This document shows, piece after piece, positions 31,319 through 42,600 of a stretch of 64,000 nt of DNA. Under the pieces are notes generated by a model. The model was not told where the DNA came from, made no database searches, and was given only the letters and a program-made list of their open reading frames with translations. The DNA lies in NCBI RefSeq assembly GCF_002127325.2, contig NC_035449.2:144932946-144996945 (forward strand), in the 5' to 3' direction. The first letter of the stretch is position 1; the number at the start of each line of letters is the position of its first letter. The translations under genes were made by a program, and so were the position numbers. This DNA is from Helianthus annuus. Its lineage: Eukaryota > Streptophyta > Magnoliopsida > Asterales > Asteraceae.

Positions 31319-33589
31319 TATACTGGTGATACCACAAAATCGAAGAGCAAAAGGCGAACGCCAGCATGGTAATCAGCTTTTTTTTTCTACTTTTTACGGG
31401 TCGCAACGGATGTCCCAAAATTTTATATATCAAATGTTTGCTTTCTAGCCATAATTCTTATTTGACCCGTTAAAGATAAAACATAAACCAAGTTGTTCAT
31501 TGATTGAGAATCTAAAATTGCAGGTGTGACAGAATACTGTGGTATGGGGAGGGGATCCATCAGAAATCATATACTCGGTGGGAGTCACGGTTATCTGACC
31601 ACCGGCCCGTTTGTGCAATGTTTTTAATATTTTTACATAACCAAAGGTGTGTAATCGGTAATACCATAAGTTTCAGTCAACATTAGTTTATCCTGAATCG
31701 GCATGATCTAAATCAAGTCCAAAACAAGTTCTTTTTGTGCAGGAGTTGAGAAGACCGATTGTGGCTGCTTGCGAGTTTTGACCAGTCAATTTTGTGGGTG
31801 AGTCATGTGGCTTTTTGGCATTTTTTATGTACATATTATTTAAATAGCTTACAACATCTTTTGGTCTCTTAATATACAGATGAAATGCCTTACATTTTAA
31901 AAGACGACAAATATGAGACAAAGTACAAAACTGACTTAAAAGGTACAGTACCTAGGCAATACTACTTAGGCAAGCTTAGTATCGATACCAAAGTTTATAT
32001 TATATAGTATCGACACTAAAGTTTATATTATATACTTAAACACTTATAATTTGGTTCTTTTTTTCTAGAGGGAACTCAATTTACTAAGGGAAAGGTTTTG
32101 GTAACTCGAAGGATATGCATCTTCAAAGGGACTCGACTATCTTTAAATTGTGTATCCACTGTATCACTAATTTATGTAACATGAGACTTTGTATTTTATT
32201 TTATTTGTACACTTGATATTTATCTTAATAGTTTTCTCCAACCCGGGTAGCACCCGGGTGATAACCTAGTAGTAAACATATTGGGATAAAACCCAAGTTT
32301 TCGTTACAAACAGGTTTATAGGGAAAATCCCTATTTTATTGAAATAAAACATATTCTTTATATGTAACTTTTATAGCTACTTTTCCAAACCTTCAGTGTT
32401 GTACAGCTGACCTCTATTTGGCTTTCACATTTTTTTCCTGAAACTCGTTTAAAAACATTTTCTCAGTGGGAGTGGGAAATACTGGTGAGTGAATCCCAAT
32501 TTAATCAAGAAGAGTTTTATCATTTAACAGTATTGAGAGCGATTACAATGTTTACATCTACACAATTACTCATTCAGTATTTGCCACTCGACCGGATCTG
32601 TGGCTATGGTCATATCACACATTGGCTAACCCATTGTCCAATTGTGAAGATCATTAAGTAATGTATACAAAACCCCTTAATACCGACAGTAATTGAAGAA
32701 TTACAAAGACTCAATCACTGCTAGTTATAATTTAAATAAATAAAGGTTTTGTAAAAACAGTTTACAAAGAGGTTTGCAAAAAGGAGATTACTCACATTGC
32801 TACTTTAGGGTTTTCCTTTGTGATTTCCTGTGATTATCTATAAATTTTAAATAATGCATACGCGTTAGTATAATAACCCAAATTTACATTAGCTATTCCC
32901 TCCCCGAGACAAAACTCCAACGACTACGGTGGGCAGAGCCTCAACAGCCGTTACGGAGTGCTAAATCAATCGGGCAGCGTATCTAATACGTAATCGGGGG
33001 TTATGATACTTACAACGAGGCAGAACTTCGTTATTTTAGTGGCTGTAATGCCCGGGTATAGTGTCTACACTATAGAATTTTGAGAGAGAAGTAAAAGTTT
33101 GAACGGTTTGCAACTGAATTCTATCGATCCTATTTATAGTGCTGATCAGGCACTTTGTCACGCCCCGCGAAGGATGAGGTGAGGGCTTACGCGGCCCGCG
33201 ACATAGGGTACGTAGGGCCTAACTTGGCACGGTCATTGGAATAGACTCGACACGATGCTGCCACGTGACAGCTCAGGGTGTCGCCCGGATCTTGAGTTGT
33301 CGCGCCCCGCGTAGCCCGAAGACTAAGTCTTCGCAGCCCACGAGCGATGATGGATTTTTGTTTTTATTTTATTTTTGTGAAATTAAAGGTATATAAGGTC
33401 AAATCTCGTATACGAGGCGTATTTTAAGACGTATAGGGATGTTCTAAATATATTAGGGGTGTCGGAAATAATTTTGGAGGGTTGTTATAGATTCCTATCC
33501 GAAACTTCGGATACGGGTTAGGATATTAACGTTCACCTTTTGAAATTTTTGGATATCCGAAAACTGGATAATCTGAACTTGAACACCCC

Positions 33590-35135
33590 AGTCGTTGGTG
33601 GTGCGGGTAGGGGGTTGGGGGGGGGGTTAACAAATTACCGATTGATCTGTTTATTGGTAGGGTGAATGCTATTTTCAAACGGCAATCTAGCCATTAATTT
33701 ATAATAAATAATTTTCATTTAAAGTATTTAAATTTTAAACATTTACCATTCGTATTTAAACCGTTTCTTTTCACATTCTATTCTATTCCGCTCCATATCT
33801 CTACCATTTTTACTAATTCTCTATACCCAATATTTTCTCACCATAATCCATTAACATGGGTGGAGGTTATCAGTTTCCTACCGAACCGACGGAATCTTCA
33901 CATGGTCGGTGATCAACACGTCGTTGTTTAAACCAACAACCTTCAAAACCACCGCCGTCGAACATTCAACAACCAAGACGTCTTGCAAACAAACAACCTA
34001 CAAACCCGCCGCCTACAAACGAACCTCCTGTTTATGAATACTACCGACCACAACATCCTAACGATTTTACCGTTGAAGAGTTGAACTTGGCATATAATTT
34101 TACCATGAGCCGACTTTAACTTGCGAGTTTAAGAATTGGTACAACGTCTCATCCTGCACCGCTGAACCCCTCCACCAACAAACCCAAACCTAGCACAAGA
34201 CGTCCCAACATGGGCCGAAGGCTAAGAAACTGCCAGGGGGAGGAATATGTAGAAAGATGGTGGGATGAGGTTATGCGCTCCCTAACACCCGAAATGGCGG
34301 GTTCGCACAAGTCGGATGGTTGTGTCAGTGATCGTTCTGTCTCCATGCCCCCAACTTTATTGGGTGATTAGGATTAATTATATTTATTAGAAATGTGTTT
34401 TTTTAATTTTTAGGAATTTTTTTTTTATTTTTATATTTTGGGAATGTATTAAATAAATATGTGATTGAATATTTGTGTGTTTAATTATTTATATTTGTAA
34501 TAAAGAGGAAAAACGAAAAAGGTCAACCCGGTTCAAGTGGCGCCACTATATACGGTAAGGGGGGATGGAGCACCAAGCGGGTAGGCTTCCCAGGTTCGAA
34601 GCTGAGCCAGCGCACTGCCGCCACCCCCACAGGTAGGCTTGGCGGGTTGTGTTGGCAAGCTCCTAAACCCGCTTGAGATTCTCCTTTGTTACCGTTCATC
34701 ACCAAACAATAAAATGACCATTTAATTAAAAAAAAAGGTTTTTTATTTAATTTTTAAACTCTATAAATAACCATCTCATCCATTTTCACTTCCATCTCAT
34801 TTCATTTCATTTCATTTCATTTCATTTCAACCATCTCTAAAATTTTATATACATTTTCATTCTTACGGCTAATTTCAGCCCAAGATCTACCGTACATAGA
34901 GGAGGAAGACAACGTGTAGGATTTTTTTTAGTTCGTTTTGAATTATGTATTTTTAATTTAAGTTAATGAAATCTATTTTTTTGAATTATCTATTTTTAAT
35001 CTATTTAACATTTGACTGTATTTAAATTAAAAAAAGTTTGTGGATAGGGTAGGTATCGCCACCACTTACTAGTTAATAGGTACTTTATGCATTTTTGAGT
35101 TGACAAGTGATAGTTAGTTAAGACTAGGATACTTA
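33590..35135. other. decayed PIF/Harbinger-like or other non-autonomous element
   Basis: AT-rich flanks resemble, in inverse orientation, the flank of the Harbinger element next door. A broken plus-strand frame from about 33856 reads MGGGYQFPTEPTESSHGR, stop, then PPVYEYYRPQHPNDFTVEEL and later RRLRNCQGEEYVERWWDEVM, ending near 34370. I do not recognise it. The segment 34390-34735 is AT-rich around a GC-richer patch. A (CATTT)n tract lies at 34795-34830. No clear termini were found. Confidence 0.35.
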
Positions 35136-37242
35136 GGCTAGAGGGTATGGTGCCCATCCTCCCTTGGAGGATGATCCGTCACGTAGGCGTCACATCATAG
35201 TCCTCCCAAAGATGGTCCAACCCACAAAACTAGTGGAAATAGGAGGATGGTCCTAGATGATCCTCCCCCACCACTTTTATGTTTTTTATTTTTTTAATCT
35301 TCTACTTTTTTTTTAACATTTAACAAATAAATTAACAAAATATTTTCTTTAATATTAAAAAACATTACATAAACTTAAAAAAAACATAGACTAAAAAAAA
35401 CATAAATTTAAAAAAAACATAAACTTAAAAAAAACATAAACTTAAAAAAATCCTAATATATTAAAAAAAGCTACTAGTCTTCGTCCTCCATGTGGTCGTC
35501 TGGTTCGTTTTGAGCGTTGTTCCAAACGTACTCCACCAAGTCCGCTTGTTGGTTATGATATGTGTACTCGTTACGTAGAGTGAACATGTTCAAATCTTGT
35601 TGTTCCCCACTAACTGGAACATAAATTCCGGTAGACACGTTTTCATCGTATTCGCATATCACTCTACCTTCATCTTCAATGATCATGTTATGAAGGATGA
35701 TGCAAGCGTACATAATGTGTCGTAACCTCTTTGGTGTAGCCGAACGTGCTGGATGTTCAATGATTTGCCATTTTTTTTGTAGAACACCAAAAGCCCTTCA
35801 ATATCTTTTCTCGCACCCTCTTGATACTTCGCAAATATTTTTCTTTTTTCTTCTGTCGGGTGCGGAATAATTTTAATGATTGTCGAGTACGTTGGGTATA
35901 TTCCATCGGCTAGGTAGTAACCTCGCATGTATTCCACCCCCGAAACCGTAAAACTTGTGTCTGGACCTGTTCCCGCCACTACATCGTCAAATATCTGTGA
36001 CTGGTATATGATGTTAAGGTCATTGAGCGAAGCAGGTAGACCAAAAAAAACATGCCAGATCCAAAGATCCTGTGACGCAACAGCCTCTAGAATAATAGTC
36101 GGATGTCCATGATCTCCCCTAGTATACTGACCTTGCCAGGCAACTGGGCAGTTCTGCCATGGCCAGTGCATGCAATCAATGCTCTCGAGCATTCTTAGGA
36201 AACCATGTCTCTGTTTGTGTGCTTGATATAATTTTTGAACGTCGTTTGTGTTCGGTCTCCGCAGGTATCTCTTGCTATATAATTTGACAACCCATTCGCA
36301 AAACTTGTGCAAACATAGACGTGTGGTTCTTTCAGACATCCTTATATACTCGTCTAATGCATCGGGTGAGTAACCGTATGCCAGTTGGCGAATGGCCGAC
36401 GTACATTTTTGTAAATTACTGAAACCCCTTTGCCCCCTAGCGTCGTTTCGCAGTGTAAAAAACGGATTAGACTGGGCCATGTCGCCTGCGATACCTAAAA
36501 AAAGTGGACGTCGAAACATCTCGTCTGTGTACACGGGTTCGTCGGCAAAATAATCGGCTACTAGTTTATCGTGGGCGGCTATATATTTAAAACGAAACAT
36601 GAATAAAATTAATTATAAAATACATTTTCAAATCTATATAAAACATACGGAAAAAATAGTAAAGTACCTTCTTGGTCTCGGTTTAATTTTGCTTGTCTAG
36701 TAAGCCGTTGGGACGACGCTTCATCACCCGCCGTGAAGACCTAAGCCGCGTTCATAATCATGTTTTGCATAAATGCATTCTCTTCCGAAGATGATGAATA
36801 CCACGTAGACGAAGAAGATGAAGCAATGGAAGAAGGTGAAGCCATGGTAATTTTTGAGATAGAGATGGGGTGGTAGTGGGTAAAAAATTGTATAAAAATT
36901 GATGAGTTTTTATAAAAAGGGAAGAGGGTTTATAAAATGTGAGAGAGATATGAGATTAGTGGGTGAAAAGTTGTGAAAAATGGTGTAAAAGAGGTGAGTA
37001 TTTATAAAAGTGAGAGTGAACTGGGTATAATTTTGAAAAATGGCCGTTATTTAATAAATGAAAATTGTTAATTTGAATTTTTTTTAAACGGTCATATTCT
37101 AATAAATGGTCCCCACAATTTTTGGCATTTAGTGCCCGTCTCCAACGTCAAGTACTCGCCCGAGAGGACGGGGATGGGAGGATGGTGTTCCACACGACGC
37201 CGGTCCTCGACGCATGGGGGACAGACCCCATACCCACCAGCC
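35136..37242 (-). mobile_element. PIF/Harbinger DNA transposon, complete ends, disabled transposase
   Basis: The left terminus GGCTAGAGGGTATGG and the right terminus (reversed) GGCTGGTGGGTATGG are inverted repeats flanked by a perfect TTA target duplication (35133-35135 and 37243-37245), the hallmark of this superfamily. The length of 2107 bp is short for an autonomous member. Only the transposase frame is seen; the Myb-like partner ORF is absent. Oligo-A runs ('aaaaaaaacataaactt' repeats) lie at 35350-35460. Confidence 0.9.
35474..36845 (-). pseudogene. PIF/Harbinger (ALP1-like) transposase, two lesions
   Basis: This is a DDE endonuclease that would cut element ends. Exon 1 starts at 36845 (MASPSSIASSSSSTWY) and meets an in-frame TAG near 36730. 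A probable intron (about 36670-36560, AG at about 36558) joins to the main exon, which reads HDKLVADYFADEPVYTDEMF and holds LESIDCMHWPWQNCPVAWQG with the first catalytic D. LPASLNDLNIIYQS carries the second D, and the third acidic residue is expected in ARKDIE. Immediately after ARKDIE a 1 bp loss (about 35793) shifts the frame. The C-terminus continues in another frame from MYACIILHNMIIEDEGRVIC to DHMEDED. The domains are otherwise complete. Confidence 0.88.
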
Positions 37243-37659
37243 TTACCATAGAATACCTCTTTCTTAGTGAATGTTATAAATGATGTGATGTAAGGAGATA
37301 ATAGGAATTAAAGTAGGGGGGTTAAGTGCCCCCACCCCTTATAGGAACAATTTAATGAAATGAAATAGGAGTAACCTTAATTTGACTTTGTGAATTTATG
37401 ACTGTGGGTTTTGAAATGAATTGGGTTTGATATTAGACGAAAATATCTTTTTTGGTTTAGATGAAAATATCGTCTTCGGTTTCTTTGCAATGTGGTATAA
37501 CTAGCCTAAGATCCCGTGTATTACACGGGTTGATTAAAAATAATATCGCTTCATCATCGTTGTTTACATAAAATGTTATGAATATATACATGTCTTGAAA
37601 CGGATCATGTAAAAACTTTTTATTAACCATCAATATGCAGATATCACAATTCGTTGAAA

Positions 37660-38160
37660 ATCTCTTTATACACCACATTAGTTGTTTTATCTATAGGTTT
37701 TCCGTTGTTGTCAAGTATGAGTATTTTAACCCCATTTCTTGTTTTCACCCTTGATAAGGGAGCATACAATTGACCATGAGAGAAGACAGGTTGTTTGAGG
37801 TACAAACCAACTCTTAAAAGAGACTAACCTTGACTTTTGTTGATCGTCATTGCAAAACATACTGCCAGTGAAAATTGTCTCCTTTGAAAAGCAAAAGGAA
37901 TCTTTTTATCAGAAGGTATCAAGTTTAATCGAGGTATATATGTGCAACTACCCATATTTGCACCAGATATTATCTCGGCTTCTATTACACGGTTGTGCAG
38001 CTTTTTTACTTATAGCCTTGTACCGTTGCACAATCCATTCCGTTGATCAATATTTCGTAATAACATTACTGGAACACCAACTTTAAGGACTAACCTATGA
38101 TTTGGTAAGCATGATATTTTAAGACCATTGAGCACATCTTGGCACGTTGCTGTGAAAACA
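37660..38160 (-). pseudogene. Helitron RepHel helicase C-terminal remnant (PIF1-like)
   Basis: RepHel proteins combine a HUH Rep nuclease with a PIF1-family helicase that drives Helitron transposition. In shifting frames on the minus strand I read KVGVPVMLLRNIDQ, then PFAFQRRQFPLAV and CFAMTINKSQGQ, then GLYLKQPVFSHGQLYVALSR and VKILILDN. This is the end of the helicase with motifs V and VI (INKSQGQ, ALSRV). Frameshifts interrupt it and nothing upstream (Rep, Walker A) remains. Its distance of about 160 bp from the hairpin terminus fits an autonomous Helitron layout. Confidence 0.85.
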
Positions 38161-38192
38161 CACGGAAACACAACTTAGCAAACCGTTTTAGT

Positions 38193-38358
38193 GGGTGTTT
38201 GGTGTTGCGTTTTCAAAATAGCATGTAGGTACATGCTTCTCCAAAACCGCGTTTTGGAGGCAGATAATCACTTTTTCATCCAAACACTTTTTTAGATTAT
38301 TTATGTTTTACAAATGCAATAATCAAATAATCAGTTCAAAACGTAATCTCAAACACCC
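38193..38358. mobile_element. MITE of about 166 bp
   Basis: The left end GGGTGTTTGGTGTTGCGTTTT and right end (reversed) GGGTGTTTGAGATTACGTTTT form TIRs of about 21 bp. The flanks TTTTAG and TCTTAG may be a degraded duplication. It sits directly beside the RepHel remnant. It is non-coding. Confidence 0.7.
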
Positions 38359-39061
38359 TCTTAGACTAACAGTTTGATAATTGAGTTTAGGTGCTATATT
38401 TGCCCATTTGTATATATAGTATGGTATACACCTTAGAAAAAAGAAACAATCCCAACTGTACATACAATCCCAAACTTTGGCTGCTATTTGTTCTAGTATA
38501 AATATAATAAATATTATAAGAACTCATAAATTTTATTATACTTTATTATCGGATAAATATGATACTGTATCAAGTTTTAAAAAACAATTAAGTCATCAAC
38601 AGTAAGTCATCATATATCCTCGTATGCATAAACATGAACCCTAAGATATAAAACAATATATTTAAAAACAAACTATGCTTAAAATCAAACTTTGAACACA
38701 CTAAAATAAAATTAAACACAAACTATGGAAATCGTTAACTCTGAATCCTAAATATATACATTATTTAGAGTTACGATCGATTGTTATTATTCTAGACTTC
38801 AAAAATAAGCCTTATAATAATTAGCTCGTAACTGAGGTATCAACCGCTAGAAATGAAAGACATCGTATACAAAAAAAAAAAGATGTTTTGGTTGGGAGGG
38901 CGGGAAACATGCTAGCTTAAGAACCCGCGAGCTTCGCGGTTTGATAAAAGAAAATTTCTTCATTAATATCGCTGACATTAAATATTATGATTTTATACAT
39001 GGTAAAAGACAACATAATATATTAGATTACGACGACAGATCTGAATATTTTTCCAACAATA

Positions 39062-39229
39062 ACGGCACTAAATAAGCCAGATCATCGATGTGCAGGAACT
39101 CACGCATCGGTGACCCTGGACCCCACACCATCACTTCCTTATCTCCTGAAACTCTGGCATCATGAAACCTCCTCATCAATGTTGGCAAAACACATGCATT
39201 CTCGGGGTGGAAATAATTGTAGTTAAAAT
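39062..39229 (-). pseudogene. GDP-L-fucose synthase (GER) exon fragment
   Basis: GDP-L-fucose synthase is the cytosolic epimerase-reductase that makes GDP-fucose for cell walls and glycans. The minus strand reads YFHPENACVLPTLMRRFHDA, then KEVMVWGPGSPMREFLHIDD and LA, a clear match to the C-terminal part of plant GER proteins (NFHPEN, LMRRFHEA, WG-GSPLREFLHVDD). Only about 50 residues are present. The Rossmann NAD(P) region and catalytic SYK residues are missing. It is another Helitron-borne fragment on the element's strand. Confidence 0.87.
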
Positions 39230-39605
39230 GCCTCTTAACAAAATCCTATCGAAAGAAAACAAATGATAAAATAATTAACAAATATCATTATATAGGCAGA
39301 GACAACTCAAAGGACTATAGATGATTGAACTTCATATATATGAAAACCTAACTTAATCATTATCAATTCAACACCAAACACAAACTGCATAAATAGAGGC
39401 GAGCATGATACAGGTCGACCTGAAAAGACCCGAGAACCGGACCAAGAATTAACCGAAACCGATAACATTCATAATCCATATAAGCAGGTCCTTGGTTCTG
39501 AAAGTACCCTTTTCGATTTCGGGTCCGTTCTCGGTCTAGTACTGAAAATAACCGAATTATATAAACCAAGCCGAAAATTAAAAAAAAATAAGGTCCAGGC
39601 CAATG

Positions 39606-39661
39606 TGTGTATAAAGAGTAGTGACAGATCTTGTGTATATAAAGAGTAGTGACAGATCTTA
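39606..39661 (+). repeat. 28 bp tandem duplication
   Basis: Two adjacent copies of 'gtgtataaagagtagtgaca' plus 'gatctt' occur, with one difference. The sequence is non-coding. Confidence 0.8.
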
Positions 39662-39699
39662 GTCACATGAGTCTGGTGTCTAGCTTACCTGAACCAATG

Positions 39700-42600
39700 G
39701 TCATGTGTGCCAACTTCCCTGCAGTGTTGGAAACGCCTCCACTATTTCCCATCAATCCTGCTGCTCCACCAAAAATAGGTTTCTCTGTCCAAAAGATATC
39801 ATAGACCCAACCACGAAATTATAGAGGTTGCAAATTAGGAGTGACGGGAACCCTAAATCTAAACATAAAACGTGTCATCTCAGGTTGACCTGAAGACCTT
39901 TTGTCCAACATTTTTATGTTTTTTTACAAACAGATAATTTGTTGTATATGTTGAGTAAAGTTTATATTATTTAAACAAAAACTTTTATAAGGTTTTATGC
40001 ATTAGAAAAGTCACTTTGGAAGTTTCAACCTCTTTAACCAAAAATTTGCAATTGTGGTTTGTAAAAGTAGGTCCAAATTGATCATCAGATGAGCTTCATC
40101 TTACTTGTATTGTATAAGTAGTGTAAAATTCACCTGTTTATCTCGGTGTTTTCTTGAGTTCTACGACAACCTCAACCATGGCAGAGCAGCTCTTCAGGGG
40201 TTCTCATCACACATCGACAAACGATTCTGGCATAAGTTTCCAAGGATTCAGTTGTCCTGGAACCCCACCCAAAACAACCAATTAAGTACCCCCTTTGTTT
40301 ATCAAAACATCCTTCAAGGCTCAGATATGTAATCGAGGCTGTAATAACCATATTTGAAGTCCAGGGCTCTATATGTGTGTATAAAATTTTGATAGTGACT
40401 AAAAATCATCATGATGATCATATTTTCCTTTTTTGATCTTAAAAGTTTCAATCATATTTAACTGGTCTTCCATACATCTATAATAAACATATAGATGTAT
40501 ATATACATGTCTGTTGTGGCTTTCATACTTGTTATGTAATCCATATAAACTTGAAACAAATAAATTAAATGTTTTATGCTGAAATATAGTTAAGTGTATG
40601 TATAAGCGATATTGGCGAGTGCAGAACAACAAATCAAATATCATCAAAACAAACCCTAATCCCCATCAAATACAAAATTTAAGTCAACAAAACAGTAATC
40701 AGAATAATCGGTTTCAAAGTCCACTAATTTAGATCTTATTCATCATATCATTAGAAAGACAAATAATGCCATGTACTCTGAACAAAAAAGGCTACAAAAG
40801 AGATCTTACCAGACGATTCGAATTACATCTATAATTGACTGATCTACGTCAACTGCTACTGATATTGATGAGATCTTCTCAACTTATTCCTCCTTAGTAA
40901 TCAGATTAACACCGGAGCTAACGTTTGTTTTTACACTCTGAAACAACAGGTCGATGAAACGTTCAATTCAAAAAAAATTGCGTATACAATTTAACTAAAC
41001 ATAACGACTAGCGATTAAGAACATTGAAAAGTCGTAAAATCAAGATTGTGACCTTTTGTTGCTGATGATACTAATTTAAATCCAAACAATGATGAACTTA
41101 TCTAGTAGAACCCACATAAGCATTTTATCAAACACCCTAAGTACATAAACATAAACCTGCCACACTGAACGACACACACAATAATTGATCGGTAACTGAA
41201 TCTTCAAGTGTCAAATGTTAAAAAGGTATAACATTCTTAACATTAAGAACCAATAATCAACAAAATCGAAGCATAGAAAACATATACTTTAAAACAAACT
41301 GATGTCAACTGCAAAAAAATAATAATAATAATAATAATAATAATAATTAAAATAATCAAATACCTCTGATGTATACTAAAGTAAATGTGGGAACGAAGGT
41401 TGTGGTCATGGCAGTGGAAGTGAACCAGCGTTCGGCGAGACAGTGGGTGACTGCACCTTGTGACTCTTAGTCGTCTACATCAACACCATCTCAACTCTCT
41501 CTTCTGTCGATGGTTTTCCAACGTCCATTTATCATAGGAATTGGATCGGATCTTCAATACATTTGCTTAGTTTCTCGAATGAAGATTTTTAAAAACCTTT
41601 AACGACAGAAGATAGGCACACTTCTTGTTTTGCCGAAGATGGTGGCTATAAGTCGATAGCTGCAATAAGGCGTATGATAGTATAAGAAAAAACTTTTGAC
41701 CACCTGTTAGTATCCAATTTTTAAAAAAATTCACCAGTTCCAATTGTTAAAAAAGTCACCAGTTCACTATCAAATTCTATATTTTGTAGCCATAAAATAA
41801 AAATAAAGATAACACTTTTGACCACCTATTAGTATCCAATTTTTTATTCACCAAGAGCAGTTATTTAAGAAGTCACCAGGTCACTAAGTTACGTGTTAGT
41901 CTAAATCAAATAATTTTTCATTGTTCAGCCCCGACGAATAGCTGATCACAGATAAGCTGCTACTGCTGGTGGTGGTTTTGGGGCGTAGTCGGGCCGGTTT
42001 GATGTAATCCTTGCTCTGTTCCAGCCACCATTAATGATTTCTTGTCTACTTAGCCATGCCCTTGATTCAAAACAACCTTTTGCAAACCCATATTAAAAAC
42101 TGGATTAATCGTACAAATGCATATCCTCCAACAAAAATTGAGCACCAAAACCATAAGTCAAAGCTAAAATTACAGATCAAAAACCCCAAAAGTCATAAAT
42201 TACCTGCAAGAAATTTATATAAGTTAAAGTGTCGTACAAAATTAAGCATGGTGTAAAAAGTTACATAAATTATTTTTTTAAAATAAACACTCAAACACAA
42301 AACTGAATATTAGGAGTAGGGACTTACAAAATGTAGCTCTGTTGCGGATGAAAAACATGAACTTTGGATTCTTCCACATTTTCAATCTCAACTAAGAAGA
42401 ATGGTGTTTTTTTAACATACCAGACAACATTTGCACTCTAGATTCCACTTTTCCAGTTAATGTATCAATCGACGATGGATTTATTTTTATTTGTTAAACA
42501 GTAGGCGTCGGTCGGTAAGACAAACAACTTCAAAAACGCGATGCTCCTCTGCACGCTTATCACATCTTTTGAACTATGGCAATGATTTTCCAGTCGTGCT

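Larger units (their letters stand above)
27763..32269 (+). mobile_element. Helitron E (4.5 kb) with gene-like exons
   Basis: It starts TCTATATATA at 27763 after A. It ends with a strong hairpin CCCGGGTAGCACCCGGG, then TGATAAC and CTAG at 32266-32269, followed by T. After the TA-rich start, leader-like CT-rich sequence with AAACCCTAA (about 28003) and several exon-like pieces with GT/AG-type borders suggest a captured gene in plus orientation. There is no Rep or helicase. I recognise none of the peptides. Confidence 0.75.
27610..33489 (-). mobile_element. solo LTR (about 1.37 kb) split by Helitron E
   Basis: The ends are TGTCGCAACCC and, reversed, TATAACAACCC, with near-perfect 5 bp flanks GATTA (27605-27609) and GATTC (33490-33494). 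In minus orientation a TATA box lies at 33129-33139, and GC boxes such as GCGGCCCGC (33191-33199), with related boxes near 33160, 33302 and 33332, lie upstream of it. There is no internal region. Apart from the Helitron, the segment 32270-33150 is AT-rich LTR sequence without ORFs. Confidence 0.65.
27191..33589. mobile_element. hAT-like MITE rich in CCGAAATATC, split by a solo LTR
   Basis: The left end GGGGTGTTTAA and right end (reversed) GGGGTGTTCAA are inverted. The flanks GTCGTCGGT and GTCGTTGGT look like an imperfect target duplication of 8-9 bp. Its body (27191-27609 and 33495-33589, about 510 bp) is a degenerate reiteration of 'ccgaaatatc' and 'tcggatatcc'. It is non-coding. Confidence 0.55.

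Noticed and set aside
34575..34640. tRNA-like B box (GGTTCGAAGCTGAG) suggesting a SINE or tRNA
   Set aside because: No A box at the right distance, no cloverleaf and no terminator; the match is only the GGTTCGA core.
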